64,000 nucleotides of DNA, from NCBI GenBank assembly GCA_041918175.1, contig JAYRWE010000062.1:124001-188000 (forward strand), in the 5' to 3' direction. The stretch is from JABWAN01 sp041918175 (lineage in GTDB: Bacteria > Zhuqueibacterota > Zhuqueibacteria > Zhuqueibacterales > Zhuqueibacteraceae). The notes beneath the pieces are model-generated. The model saw nothing but the letters and a program-made list of their open reading frames with translations, was not told the origin of the DNA and ran no database searches. A program made the translations under genes and the position numbers. Numbering within the stretch: position 1 is the stretch's first letter; each line of letters starts with the position of its first letter. Positions 25,944 through 34,676 of the stretch are shown here, one piece after another.

Positions 25944-25999
25944 GGCAGAAAGATGGAGGGCAGAAAAATGTTTTTCTCCTGCTTTATTTTTCTGTCTTA
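25944..25999 (+). repeat. MITE-like repeat family R2, copy 4 (short form)
   Basis: AAGGCAGAAAGATGGAGGGC at the left and TTTATTTTTCTGTCTTA at the right. The interior is reduced to a few bases. It lies in the 281-bp gap between the TIR-ROCO-TIR gene and the lipoprotein gene. Upstream of it (25809-25940) a short frame (MINSPIPRLDKNPELRHCLL...) has no recognisable domain and could be a gene remnant. Confidence 0.7.
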
Positions 26000-26043
26000 A
26001 CCTCTTTTTGAAATGACCATCGCATAACGAACGGATCATCTTT

Positions 26044-26964
26044 ATGTTGAAATCGATTCGTCTTCAACTCATCTTCTTCCTGCTCGCTCTCGTCGCTTGC
26101 AACTCAAACGAGCCGAATCTTCCTGCGGAGCGCGTGCGGGAGTTTGCGAATGTGCTCTACAATCGCGAATTGTATAAGCAGGCCATTGCGGAGTACGAGC
26201 GCTATTTGCGCGATTATCCGCTCAATGAAACCGAGCAAGCGAATATCAGCTACACCATCGGCAACATTTATCTCGACCGCCTGCGCGATGCCGAGTCCGC
26301 GCTCGCGTATTATCTGCGCGTGAAGGAGCTTTATCCCAAAAGTGAATTGGTGGATGACGCCGGCCGCCGCGTGGTGGAATGTCTCGAACGTTTGCAGCGC
26401 TCCGCGGATGCGCAGCAAGCATTGGAAGAGAGCACGTTTCTCGACACCTCGCAAGTGACGAAGAAGCGGCCGGGCGAAGTCATTGCCAAAATCGGCGACC
26501 GCGAAATTACCACTGGCGATCTTGAATTTGAGATGAAAAATCTGCCGCCGTACATGCAGGCGCAAATTCGCGATCGCAGCAAGAAGCTTGAGTTCTTGCA
26601 GCAATATGTCGCTACGGAGTTGTTGTTCAACACTGCGAAACGTAAAGGTTTGGAGAATAATCAAGAGGTCGTTGATGCGGCGTTTCAAGCGAAGAAGAAC
26701 ATCGTCGTGCAGAAGTTTTTGCAGGAAGAGATCGGCCAGAGTATCAACTTCGAGCCGAGCGAGGTTGAGCTGTACTATCGCGCGAACTTGAGCCGCTACA
26801 CGAAAACCGATTCGAGCGGGCAAGCGCCGCCGAGCTTTGAAGAAGTTCGCAATCAAGTCACGCAAGACTACGTGCGCGAGAAGCAGCAGGAAGCATATGG
26901 GAAGTTGGTCGAGCGCATGATGCGCGCGGAGAACGCGGTGATTTATTCAGATAAGGTGAATTAG
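26044..26964 (+). CDS. Lipoprotein with TPR and SurA-N-like regions, no isomerase domain
   Basis: 306 aa. The signal LQLIFFLLALVAC has lipobox LVAC and Cys near 19. Residues ~28-135 are TPR-like (LYNRELYKQAIAEYERYLRDYP, ALAYYLRVKELYPKSELVDD). Residues ~145-295 resemble the N-terminal chaperone part of SurA/PpiD proteins (GEVIAKIGDREITTGDLEFEM, then a helix ending in the conserved VTQDYVREKQQEAYGKLVERM), but the parvulin rotamase domain expected between them is missing. It probably binds unfolded envelope proteins without isomerising prolines. Its stop is three bases before the BatD gene, so both are likely cotranscribed. Confidence 0.8.
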   Translation: MLKSIRLQLIFFLLALVACNSNEPNLPAERVREFANVLYNRELYKQAIAEYERYLRDYPLNETEQANISYTIGNIYLDRLRDAESALAYYLRVKELYPKSELVDDAGRRVVECLERLQRSADAQQALEESTFLDTSQVTKKRPGEVIAKIGDREITTGDLEFEMKNLPPYMQAQIRDRSKKLEFLQQYVATELLFNTAKRKGLENNQEVVDAAFQAKKNIVVQKFLQEEIGQSINFEPSEVELYYRANLSRYTKTDSSGQAPPSFEEVRNQVTQDYVREKQQEAYGKLVERMMRAENAVIYSDKVN

Positions 26965-26967
26965 AGC

Positions 26968-28269
26968 ATGAAGGTGATCATACAAAATTCCCCCCTTGAG
27001 GGGGGCCAGGGGGGTGTTGTTCGGAACATGAGCGCTGAGATTTTTTTCTATCCGAAGAACACCCCCCTAACCCCCCTCAAGGGGGGAATCAATCGAGCCT
27101 CTAGCAATTCCCCCCTTGAGGGGGGCCAGGGGGGGGGTGTTCGTGGCATGAGCGGTGGGATTTTTTTTTATCCGAAGAACACCCCCCAAACCCCCCTCAA
27201 GGGGGGAATAAGTCCGTTGCGCACGCAGAGACGCAAAGACGCAAAGGTTTCGCAAAGAAAAGCTTTGCGGTTTCTCTGCGCCTTTGCGTCTCTGCGTGAG
27301 ACTTTTTGCTTTTTAGTCGTACTAATCCTCGCAAGCAACTCTGCTTTCTCCCAAACTTCCTCTCCGGTCTCCGTCGAATCGCGCATCGACAAAGCCACGA
27401 TCACGATTGGCGACACGGTGCGTTATCACGTGCGGCTCATGCGCGCGCCCAACGTGCAAGTGCGCTGGCCGGGGCTTGCGGCAAACTTGGGCGCGTTCGA
27501 GATTCGCGATTACGACAAGCCCGAGCCGCGCGCGGAGAAAGAGAGCATCATCGAAGAAGTCGCATACACAATCTCCACTTTCGACACGGGCACGTTTGTG
27601 ATTCCGCCGCTCGCGCTGCAATATCTCGCGCCGCCCGATACGGCGTGGCAGCAACTCGCAACCGAGCGTTTGGAAATTCGCGTGAACAGCGTGTTGCCGA
27701 GCGAAGCTGGCGACATTCGCAACGTGAAAGCGCCGTGGGAATTGCCGCGTGATTGGCGCACGATCATTTTGATTAGCGCCATTGCGGCCGCGGTGCTGTT
27801 GCTCGCGGGCTTGGGATATTATTGGTGGCGTCGTCGGCAGGGGAAAGGCTTGCTGCCGCAACGTGAAGAGCCGAAACGTCCTGCGCACGAGTTGGCTTTG
27901 GAAGAGTTGCAGCAACTGCGCGCGAGCGATCTCTTGCAACGAGGCGAAGTGAAAGCGTTCTACAGCATTCTTTCCGAAATCGTGCGGCGTTATATCGAAG
28001 GCCGATATGAAGTCACGGCTTTGGAAATGACCACGTATGAAGTCAATCGCGAATTGCGCAAGGTTGAAAGCAATCGCAACGCATGCGACGAGGCGCGCGA
28101 AATTTTAGAAGCGAGTGACTTGGTGAAATTTGCGAAGCTCGTTCCGCCGCTCGAACAAGGCGAAACGCTCATCACACTCGCGGAGTCGTTTGTTGAAGCG
28201 ACAAAGCCAGTCGTCATTGCGACGGCGAGTGCGACAGAGCCGGCGCAAGTTGCAACGGAGGCGAACTGA
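26968..28269 (+). CDS. batD: BatD-like membrane protein whose leader is built from repeats
   Basis: 433 aa if translation starts at ATG 26968. The first ~110 residues come from two R1 repeats and one R3 palindrome; the R3 part even supplies the n-region of the signal peptide (KALRFLCAFASLRE before TFCFLVVLILASNSAFSQ). The periplasmic domain (about 125-255) is BatD-like (ESRIDKATITIGDTVRYHV). A membrane helix at about 265-288 (IILISAIAAAVLLLAGLGYYWW) precedes a cytosolic DUF4381-type helical region (VKAFYSILSEIVRRYIEGRYEV). In-frame ATGs at 27028 and 27148, both in repeat units, are possible starts; upstream of 26968 AAGGTG may serve as Shine-Dalgarno. A G9 tract at 27129-27137 lies in frame. 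Confidence 0.8.
   Translation: MKVIIQNSPLEGGQGGVVRNMSAEIFFYPKNTPLTPLKGGINRASSNSPLEGGQGGGVRGMSGGIFFYPKNTPQTPLKGGISPLRTQRRKDAKVSQRKALRFLCAFASLRETFCFLVVLILASNSAFSQTSSPVSVESRIDKATITIGDTVRYHVRLMRAPNVQVRWPGLAANLGAFEIRDYDKPEPRAEKESIIEEVAYTISTFDTGTFVIPPLALQYLAPPDTAWQQLATERLEIRVNSVLPSEAGDIRNVKAPWELPRDWRTIILISAIAAAVLLLAGLGYYWWRRRQGKGLLPQREEPKRPAHELALEELQQLRASDLLQRGEVKAFYSILSEIVRRYIEGRYEVTALEMTTYEVNRELRKVESNRNACDEAREILEASDLVKFAKLVPPLEQGETLITLAESFVEATKPVVIATASATEPAQVATEAN
26986..27089. repeat. Repeat family R1, copy 3 (two-arm unit)
   Basis: Left arm AATTCCCCCCTTGAGGGGGG, then CCAGGGGGGTGTT; right arm AACACCCCCCTAACCCCCCT, then CAAGGGGGGAAT. The arms are inverted copies around ~40 bp (GTTCGGAACATGAGCG...TCCGAAGAAC). 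It lies in the 5' coding part of batD. Confidence 0.9.
27106..27209. repeat. Repeat family R1, copy 4, tandem with copy 3
   Basis: Same two-arm layout as copy 3, offset by exactly 120 bp, so the reading frame is kept. The spacer (GTGGCATGAGCGGTGGGA) is close to that of copy 3. Its left arm has a longer homopolymer, G9 at 27129-27137, against G6 at the same place in copy 3. Confidence 0.9.
27221..27300. repeat. Palindromic repeat family R3, copy 2
   Basis: GCACGCAGAGACGCAAAG at the left pairs with CTTTGCGTCTCTGCGTG at the right end. It lies within batD and encodes residues just before and inside the signal peptide. Confidence 0.85.
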
Positions 28270-28270
28270 C

Positions 28271-29263
28271 ATGCCTACCTTCGCGAATCCCTACTTTCTT
28301 TTTCTGCTCGCGCTATTGCCGCTGCTCCTGTGGTGGTATTTGCGCACGCACAAAAAACGCACAGCCACGATTCGCTACTCCAATTTGGATTTGCTGCGCA
28401 CGTTGCCTAAGCCTTCGAACTATCTTTCTCGACATGTGCAATTTGGTTTGCGTATGCTCGCGCTGGCGCTTGTGATCATCGCGCTTGCTCGTCCGCAGAG
28501 CGGGCACACTGAAGAGGAAGTGACGACTGAAGGTATCGACATTGTGCTCGCAGTGGATATTTCTTCGAGCATGCTCGCGGAAGATTTCAAGCCGAAGAAT
28601 CGCATCGAGGCCGCGAAGCAAGTAGCCGAGCAATTCATCACCGGTCGCAAGAGCGACCGCATCGGCATGGTGGTGTTCGCGGCGCGCAGCTTTACGCAAT
28701 GCCCGCTCACGCTGGATTACGGCGTGCTGATTAACTTTTTGCAGAAGGTCGCGCCGGGCCAAATCGACGACGGCACTGCAATTGGTTTGGGCATGGCCAC
28801 CGCGATTGATCGTTTGCGCAGCAGCAAAGCGAAGAGCAAAGTTGTCATTCTGCTCACCGACGGCGTGAACAACGCGGGCGAGATCGATCCCATCACTGCG
28901 GCGCGCGTGGCGAAAGCGTTTGGCGTGCGCATATACAGCATCGGCGTGGGCACGCGCGGCGAGGCCATGTATCCGGTGCAAGATCCATTGTTCGGCAAGC
29001 GCTACGTGCGTATGCCCGTGGAGATTGACGAAGCCATGCTCACACAAGTCGCGACGATGACGGACGGCAAATACTTCCGCGCGACGGATCGCACCAGTTT
29101 GGAAAAAATTTTCGCTGAGATTGACAAACTCGAAAAGACGAAGATCGAAGTGAAGCAGTTCACGCGCTATCGCGAACTGTTCGTGCAATGGCTCGCGGTC
29201 GCGCTCGGTCTCGTTTTCGTGGAAGTCGTTTTGATGAACACTAAATTCCGCAAGATACCATGA
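28271..29263 (+). CDS. batA: VWA-domain membrane protein BatA
   Basis: 330 aa from ATG 28271, one base after the batD stop. N-terminal helix FLFLLALLPLLLWWYL (about 9-24), a second helix at about 59-74, then a von Willebrand A domain with MIDAS DISSSM at 96-101, and a last membrane helix near 305-322 (LFVQWLAVALGLVFVEVVLM). This two-helix/VWA/helix plan is typical of BatA/BatB, in which the VWA domain faces the periplasm and binds partners through a metal ion. It is tightly coupled to batB downstream by a 4-bp overlap. Confidence 0.92.
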   Translation: MPTFANPYFLFLLALLPLLLWWYLRTHKKRTATIRYSNLDLLRTLPKPSNYLSRHVQFGLRMLALALVIIALARPQSGHTEEEVTTEGIDIVLAVDISSSMLAEDFKPKNRIEAAKQVAEQFITGRKSDRIGMVVFAARSFTQCPLTLDYGVLINFLQKVAPGQIDDGTAIGLGMATAIDRLRSSKAKSKVVILLTDGVNNAGEIDPITAARVAKAFGVRIYSIGVGTRGEAMYPVQDPLFGKRYVRMPVEIDEAMLTQVATMTDGKYFRATDRTSLEKIFAEIDKLEKTKIEVKQFTRYRELFVQWLAVALGLVFVEVVLMNTKFRKIP

Positions 29264-30303
29264 TTCGATTTGCCAATGATATTGCGCTCTATCTCTTGCT
29301 GCTCATTCCGGCTTTGATCGTTTTCTTTGTGCTGGTCTTTCGCTGGAAACGCAAAGCCATGAGCCGTTTTGGAAATTTGCTCCTGCTCGAACAATTGACG
29401 CCCACGTTTAGCCGCAAACGCAGCGTGTGGAAAATCGTGCTCTTGCTGGCAGCGCTTTCGTTCATGATTCTCGCGCTTGCGCGGCCGCAGCTCGGCACTG
29501 CGCTCGAAGAAGTGAAACGCAAAGGCGTGGACGTCATCGTTGCGATTGACGTATCGGAGTCGATGAATGCGCAAGACATTGCGCCGAGCCGATTGGATAA
29601 AGCGCGGCACGAGGTCTCATCGTTGATCGACAAACTCGAAGGCGACCGTATCGGCTTGATTGCGTTTGCCGGCGAAGCGTTCGTGCAATGTCCGCTCACG
29701 CTCGATTATGGCGCCGCGAAAATTTTTCTCGACGTGCTCGGCCCGAATTTGATTCCCACGCCGGGCACGGATGTCGCCAAAGCGATTCAAATGGCGATGA
29801 AAAGTTTTGAGAGCACTGAACGCCAACACAAAGTGCTCGTCTTGATAACGGACGGCGAGCATCACGGCGAAGACGTGATGACGGTTGCGGAAGAGGCGGA
29901 GCGCGAAGGCTTGGTGATTTACACCGTTGGCATTGGCTCCGCGCAAGGCGTGCCTATTCCGGTTGAGCAACAGGGCGGTTTTAAAAAGAGCAACAGCGGT
30001 GATGTGATCGTTACCAAACTTGACGAACTCACATTAGAAAAGATTGCGCTTCAAACCGGCGGCAAATATTATCGCGCCTCTTCCAGCGAAGCAGAGTTGG
30101 ATCGCATCTATGATGATATTTCGGGGATGGAGAAAAAGGAGCTAGCCTCGCTCAAATTCTCGCAGTTCGAAGAGCGTTTCCAATATGTGCTCGCGATTGC
30201 GTTCGTGCTATTGTTGATTGAAATGCTGCTTTCGGAAAGAAGAAAGGCGGCGACGAATGGGCGTGCACGAGGCATTGCAAAAGAGCCGGTTCAGCAAGAA
30301 TAG
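29260..30303 (+). CDS. batB: VWA-domain membrane protein BatB
   Basis: 347 aa. Its ATGA overlaps the batA stop. The layout matches BatA: helices at about 9-28 and 58-74, VWA domain with MIDAS DVSESM at 97-102, helix near 305-325. The final residues are basic and variable. The paralogous pair BatA/BatB is expected to form a complex with BatD and to be acted on by MoxR. No batC/batE TPR gene follows; a palindrome ends the operon. Confidence 0.92.
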   Translation: MIRFANDIALYLLLLIPALIVFFVLVFRWKRKAMSRFGNLLLLEQLTPTFSRKRSVWKIVLLLAALSFMILALARPQLGTALEEVKRKGVDVIVAIDVSESMNAQDIAPSRLDKARHEVSSLIDKLEGDRIGLIAFAGEAFVQCPLTLDYGAAKIFLDVLGPNLIPTPGTDVAKAIQMAMKSFESTERQHKVLVLITDGEHHGEDVMTVAEEAEREGLVIYTVGIGSAQGVPIPVEQQGGFKKSNSGDVIVTKLDELTLEKIALQTGGKYYRASSSEAELDRIYDDISGMEKKELASLKFSQFEERFQYVLAIAFVLLLIEMLLSERRKAATNGRARGIAKEPVQQE

Positions 30304-30321
30304 ATTGCGCCTCCTAATTTT

Positions 30322-30390
30322 TCATTCAGAAGGAATCTTTTTAAGCATCACCACTAGCGCAAGTGCTCAAAAAGATTCCTTCTGAATGAC
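30322..30390. repeat. Palindromic repeat family R4 after batB
   Basis: TTCATTCAGAAGGAATCTTTTT pairs with AAAAAGATTCCTTCTGAATGA around a ~25-nt loop. The stem is nearly perfect, 20 bp or longer. Placed 19 bp past the batB stop, it may also act as terminator of the Bat operon. Confidence 0.8.
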
Positions 30391-30463
30391 ACGCGATCAC
30401 ATTGCGAGGAGGTGACTCAAATACCAAAATGATACTCTGATCATTCAATTACGCAGGTTCATC

Positions 30464-31891
30464 ATGCTCCACATCCCCCTCCTTCGCGCCGGGCAGCCTT
30501 ACCAAAGTCTCGACACAACCACGGTGCGGCATTTTCAAACCGGCGAGCCGGTCGCACAAGTGAGCCAAGCCAATCGCGGTTTGATCGCGAAAGATTTGTC
30601 GCGCGCCTCTGATTTGCAGCGCAAACTGCAGGAGCACTCGATTGCAGATTTGCTTGCGATGTGCTCGAAAGCCGCGCAAAATTTTATGCAAGCGAATTTA
30701 CCTATTGATGGCGCAACGCAATCGCCGGATGAATATGTGCAACAACTCTCGGCCACCACCGGCATGCCGGAAGTGCTCTGCCGCCGCAACATGGGCAAGA
30801 TCGAATCTGTGCTGCAACAGATGCCCACGATTTTGCGCGGCCTCATGCACGGCCTCGAACTCGAAGTTCTAGATTCCGGTTGGATTGTGCGCAACGAAAG
30901 CTTGCTGAGTTTCTTCTGTCAGGCGAATGCGCTCGGCGCGATTTTGCCCAGCAACTCTCCGGGCGTGCATTCACTGTGGCTACCTGCGATCCCGCTGAAA
31001 GTTCCGCTCGTGCTCAAGCCTGGTCGCGAAGAGCCGTGGACGCCGTATCGCATCGCGCAAGCTTTTATTGCCGTGGGTTGTCCGGCAGAGGCATTCAATT
31101 ATTATCCCTCTGATCATTCCGGCGCAACCGAAATTCTGTTGCGCTGTGGCCGGTCGATGTTCTTCGGTGATCAAAGCAGTGTGAGCGCCTGGGCCAATGA
31201 TCCGCGTGTGGAAATTCACGGGCCGGGTTGGAGCAAAATCATCATTGCCGAGGATCAAATCTCGCGCTGGGAAGAACATCTCGATATGATGGTCACTTCA
31301 ATTACCGCGAATGGCGGACGTTCGTGTTTGAATGCTTCCGGCATTTGGGTTCCGTCGCACGGCCGTGAAATTGCCGAAGCGCTGGCGCAGCGTCTCGCCG
31401 GCATTGAAGCGCGGGCCATGGATGATCCTGAGGCGCAGATCTGCGCCTTCACCAACAAGAAGTTCGCGCAGCGCATCAATGACATGATCGAGCAGCAGCT
31501 TCGCGTTGCCGGTGCGGAGGATTTGACTGCAAAATATCGCGGCGGAAAAAGGCTGGTGGAAAAAGCTGGTTGCACGTTTTTGCTGCCGACCGTGGTGTGG
31601 TGTGAAGACGCCGAACATCCATTGGCAAATGTGGAATTTTTATTTCCGTTTGCGAGCGTGGTGCAAGCGCCGCAGAACGAATTGTTGTCGCGCATCGGAA
31701 GCACTTTGGTGTTGACCGCGATTACGGAAGAGGAGGCCTTCACGCGCACGCTTTTTTCCTCGCCCAATGTCGATCGCCTCAACCTCGGCCCGATCCCGAC
31801 CAATAAAATTCTTTGGGATCAGCCGCACGAAGGAAACTTGTTCGAGCATCTTTATCGCCAGCGCGCCTTGCAGTTGATGGTGAAAGCGTGA
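30464..31891 (+). CDS. Aldehyde dehydrogenase-superfamily protein (acyl-CoA reductase-like)
   Basis: 475 aa. The ALDH fold is recognisable: LGAILPSNSPGVHSLWLPAIPLKVPLVLKPG (about 158-187, split here only for reading) is the cofactor-binding entry, and the catalytic Cys288 sits in NGGRSCLNASGIW. The N-terminal part is divergent from common ALDHs and the sequence recalls LuxC-like acyl-CoA reductases or phosphoaldehyde-type enzymes. The substrate cannot be deduced. No membrane segments. It stands alone between two palindromic intergenic regions, with AGGT upstream of the ATG. Confidence 0.75.
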   Translation: MLHIPLLRAGQPYQSLDTTTVRHFQTGEPVAQVSQANRGLIAKDLSRASDLQRKLQEHSIADLLAMCSKAAQNFMQANLPIDGATQSPDEYVQQLSATTGMPEVLCRRNMGKIESVLQQMPTILRGLMHGLELEVLDSGWIVRNESLLSFFCQANALGAILPSNSPGVHSLWLPAIPLKVPLVLKPGREEPWTPYRIAQAFIAVGCPAEAFNYYPSDHSGATEILLRCGRSMFFGDQSSVSAWANDPRVEIHGPGWSKIIIAEDQISRWEEHLDMMVTSITANGGRSCLNASGIWVPSHGREIAEALAQRLAGIEARAMDDPEAQICAFTNKKFAQRINDMIEQQLRVAGAEDLTAKYRGGKRLVEKAGCTFLLPTVVWCEDAEHPLANVEFLFPFASVVQAPQNELLSRIGSTLVLTAITEEEAFTRTLFSSPNVDRLNLGPIPTNKILWDQPHEGNLFEHLYRQRALQLMVKA

Positions 31892-32269
31892 AAGGACGAT
31901 ATCTTTTTCATTTCTCGGATTTCAATGGAGCCCGAAGCTGTCGAATTTGCCTGAGCGTGTCGAGTTCATCTGACCTGTGGGCGTAGCCATGCCCTTCCTC
32001 CTTCATATTCTCCTGCTCAACAACATCTCTTCTCTCGCCCATTCTGCTCACAGTGTTTGCCTGTGTTGCGGTCTTAATTTCCCGACTTGCATTTGAAACT
32101 GGAAGGGCATCGCATCGCCGCTTCCTCACAAGTGTCACTTGGGAATTTTGCTTGGACTTCGTATACTCTTCCGCAGCAATCACACCCACTCCGCGCGACA
32201 CCTTGCGACTGCCAGCAATAATTCCATTCACGTTTTCTTGAACGAGTTTTATAAACAAGAGGGCGAGCT
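31892..32269. other. 378-bp intergenic region
   Basis: It lies between the ALDH-like gene and the penicillin acylase gene. A minus-strand frame (32258-31908) crosses it but has no start signal and no family resemblance. No promoter consensus, hairpin or RNA gene was found with confidence. Confidence 0.5.
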
Positions 32270-34423
32270 GTGCCTGAACTTACTCCCGTTTTGCAAAACG
32301 AGCGCGTCACGATTGCGCGCGACGAGTATGGCGTGCCGCATGTCAATGCGCGCACCGAGCAAGATCTGTATTGGGGCCTCGGCTATTGCCATGCGCTTGA
32401 TCGCGGTTTGCAGCTTTTGCTCATGCGCATTTTGGGCAAAGGCCAAGGCTGTGAACATCTCGACGATAGTAAAGAGATGCTTGCCATTGACACGTTCTTT
32501 CGCCGCATGAATTGGTGCGGCGGCGTTGAAGAAGAGGCGCGCAAACTTTCCGAAGAAGCGCGAACGTTCTGCGACGCATATTGCACAGGCCTCAATCATT
32601 TTCTCTCAAACAAAACGCCGTGGGAATTGAAGCTGCTCGGCTATGAGCCGGAGCCGTGGCAAATCGGCGATACAATTTTGCTCTCGCGCATGATCGGCTA
32701 TCTCACGCTCGCGCAATCGCAGGCCGAGCTGGAGCGTTTGTTTGTGGAAATGGTGCAAGCCGGCGTGGATCGCACGCGCCTCGCAGAACTTTTCCCCGGC
32801 ATACTCGATGGCTGCGACGAGGATTTAATCAAACAAATAAAACTGAGCGAGCGCATCGTGCCCGCGGGCGTGAAATGGAACACGGTGTTGCCGCGTATGA
32901 TGGCCTCGAACAATTGGGTTGTTTCTCCTGCACGCAGCGCCACCGGGCATGCCATGCTCGCGAACGATCCGCACCTCGAAACGAATCGTTTACCGAATGT
33001 GTGGTATGAAATCGTGCTGCAATGCGGCGAGCGTTATGCGATGGGTGCAACCATGCCCGGCCTGCCCACTGTGCTCATCGGGCGCACGAACGATCTTGCA
33101 TGGGGCGCGACGTACACATTTATGGATGCAGTGGATTCATGGATCGAACACTGCAAAGAGGGTAAGTATCGCTTCGATGATAAAACGTGGCGCGCGTTTC
33201 AACGGCGCACGGAAATCATCACGCGCAAGAAGCACGAGCCGGTTGAGCTTTTCTTTTATGAGAATGATCATGGCGTGCTCGAAGGCGATCCGCATGAAGA
33301 AGGTTTTTATCTCGCTACGCGTTGGGCGCCCACGAGCTTCGGCACAAAGTCAATTGAGCATGCGTTCAAACTTTGGCGCGCGCGCAATGTGGAAGAGGGC
33401 ATGCAGCATCTCGGGCAAGTTGAGAGCGCATTCAATTGGGTGCTCGCGGATCGGAGCGGCAACATTGGCTATCAAATGTCGGGCTTGCTCCCGCGTCGTC
33501 GCGTAGGCGTTTCCGGCTTTGTGCCGTTGCCCGGTTGGAAGCGCGAGAACGATTGGGACGGATTTGTTGCGCATGAAGATTTGCCGCGTTGTGTGAATCC
33601 CGCGGCCGGTTACTTTGTGACGGCGAACAATGATCTCAATGCGTGGAGCAAAGTGAAGCCAATCAACAATGCGATGGGTTCGTATCGTGCGGAGCGTATT
33701 GCGCAACTGATTGAGCAACGTGAAAAGCTCATGCGCGAAGACGTGCAGCGCATGCACTACGACGTGTACTCGCTGCAAGCGGAGGCCTTCATGAAAATTC
33801 TGCGGCCGCTTTTGCCCGACACGCCGCAAGGCCGCATTCTGCTTGACTGGGATTTGCGTTATGATGTGGAGTCTCAAGGCGCATATTTGTTCGAGCAAAT
33901 CTATCGCGCATTGTTGCACAAAATTTTCGGCGACTCGGGAATGGGAGAGCACGTCACGCATTTCCTCGCCAATGAAACCGGCGTGTTCGTTGATTTCTAT
34001 GGCAACTTTGATCGCGTGTTGCTCGCGGAAGAGTCGGCGTGGTTTTGCGGCGAGCCGCGAGAAGAGTTGTATCGCCGCATCGTTGCCGAGGCTTTGCAGG
34101 TGAAGCCGCGTGCATGGGGCAAAGTGCAGCAATTGCCGCTCACGCATATTTTGTTCGGCAATCGCATGCCCAAGATGCTCGGGTTTGATCGCGGCCCCAT
34201 CACGCTCGCGGGCGGACGCGCGACTGTGCAGCAAGGGCAGATCTATCGCAGCGCGGGAAGATTGACGAGCTTCACACCTTCGTTGCGCATGGTCACAGAA
34301 TTTTCGCGCGACGAGTTGCGCATCAACCTTGCGGGTGGGCCGTCGGATCGCCGCTTCTCGCCATGGTATTGTTCGGATTTGGAGAATTGGTTGGAAGGGA
34401 GATACAAGACGCTGAAGCTTTGA
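32270..34423 (+). CDS. Penicillin acylase-family (S45) Ntn-hydrolase, cytoplasmic
   Basis: 717 aa. GTG start at 32270 with GAGGGCGAG upstream. The alpha-chain signature is RVTIARDEYGVPHVNARTEQD (12-32, shown partly). The nucleophile is Ser213 in MASNNWVV, which would become the first residue of the beta chain after autocatalytic cleavage; NDPHLE follows near 233-238. Penicillin acylases hydrolyse amide bonds of acylated substrates, including acyl-homoserine lactones in some members. There is no signal peptide, so unlike most family members it appears to stay in the cytoplasm. The substrate is unknown. The second family member at 39914-42207 does have a membrane anchor. Confidence 0.92.
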   Translation: MPELTPVLQNERVTIARDEYGVPHVNARTEQDLYWGLGYCHALDRGLQLLLMRILGKGQGCEHLDDSKEMLAIDTFFRRMNWCGGVEEEARKLSEEARTFCDAYCTGLNHFLSNKTPWELKLLGYEPEPWQIGDTILLSRMIGYLTLAQSQAELERLFVEMVQAGVDRTRLAELFPGILDGCDEDLIKQIKLSERIVPAGVKWNTVLPRMMASNNWVVSPARSATGHAMLANDPHLETNRLPNVWYEIVLQCGERYAMGATMPGLPTVLIGRTNDLAWGATYTFMDAVDSWIEHCKEGKYRFDDKTWRAFQRRTEIITRKKHEPVELFFYENDHGVLEGDPHEEGFYLATRWAPTSFGTKSIEHAFKLWRARNVEEGMQHLGQVESAFNWVLADRSGNIGYQMSGLLPRRRVGVSGFVPLPGWKRENDWDGFVAHEDLPRCVNPAAGYFVTANNDLNAWSKVKPINNAMGSYRAERIAQLIEQREKLMREDVQRMHYDVYSLQAEAFMKILRPLLPDTPQGRILLDWDLRYDVESQGAYLFEQIYRALLHKIFGDSGMGEHVTHFLANETGVFVDFYGNFDRVLLAEESAWFCGEPREELYRRIVAEALQVKPRAWGKVQQLPLTHILFGNRMPKMLGFDRGPITLAGGRATVQQGQIYRSAGRLTSFTPSLRMVTEFSRDELRINLAGGPSDRRFSPWYCSDLENWLEGRYKTLKL

Positions 34424-34509
34424 TATTAAAAACTGAAGCACGGATTTAACGGAAGAAGCTTTGATCAAAAACGATTTTGAAGGGATCGCTTTCTGATCAA
34501 ATCTTCTCG

Positions 34510-34640
34510 TTCCCAAACTCCGTTTGGGAACGCCATTGCATGTGAGACTCCGTCTCTATTGCAACGAAGTTTTTTGAGGTGAGAATTGAAACGGAGTTGC
34601 CAAGGCAAGTGCGTTCCCAAACGGAGTTTTGGAACGAGTA
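34510..34640. repeat. Inverted repeat between S45 and DUF4345 genes
   Basis: CGTTCCCAAACTCCGTTTGG near the left end and CGTTCCCAAACGGAGTTTTG near the right end each contain a short palindrome (CCAAACnCCGTTTGG type) and share their first 11 bases. GAGACTCCGTCTC forms a further hairpin inside. No protein-coding content was recognised. Confidence 0.6.
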
Positions 34641-34676
34641 AAAGAAAAATTAGTCCTAACCGGAACGGAGAGAGCA

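Noticed and set aside
25809..26000. A 63-codon plus-strand frame after the TIR-ROCO-TIR gene
   Set aside because: Its 3' third is repeat R2 and the rest has no recognisable family. It may be a remnant, but there is not enough to call a gene.
26986..27209. Repeated G/C palindromes that could be mistaken for CRISPR repeats or terminators
   Set aside because: Arms are inverted copies, spacing is irregular between loci, and copies occur inside genes. They fit a dispersed palindrome family better.
31908..32258. A minus-strand frame of 116 codons in the gap before the first penicillin acylase
   Set aside because: No Shine-Dalgarno, no family pattern, and a residue mix typical of non-coding sequence. 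Left as intergenic.
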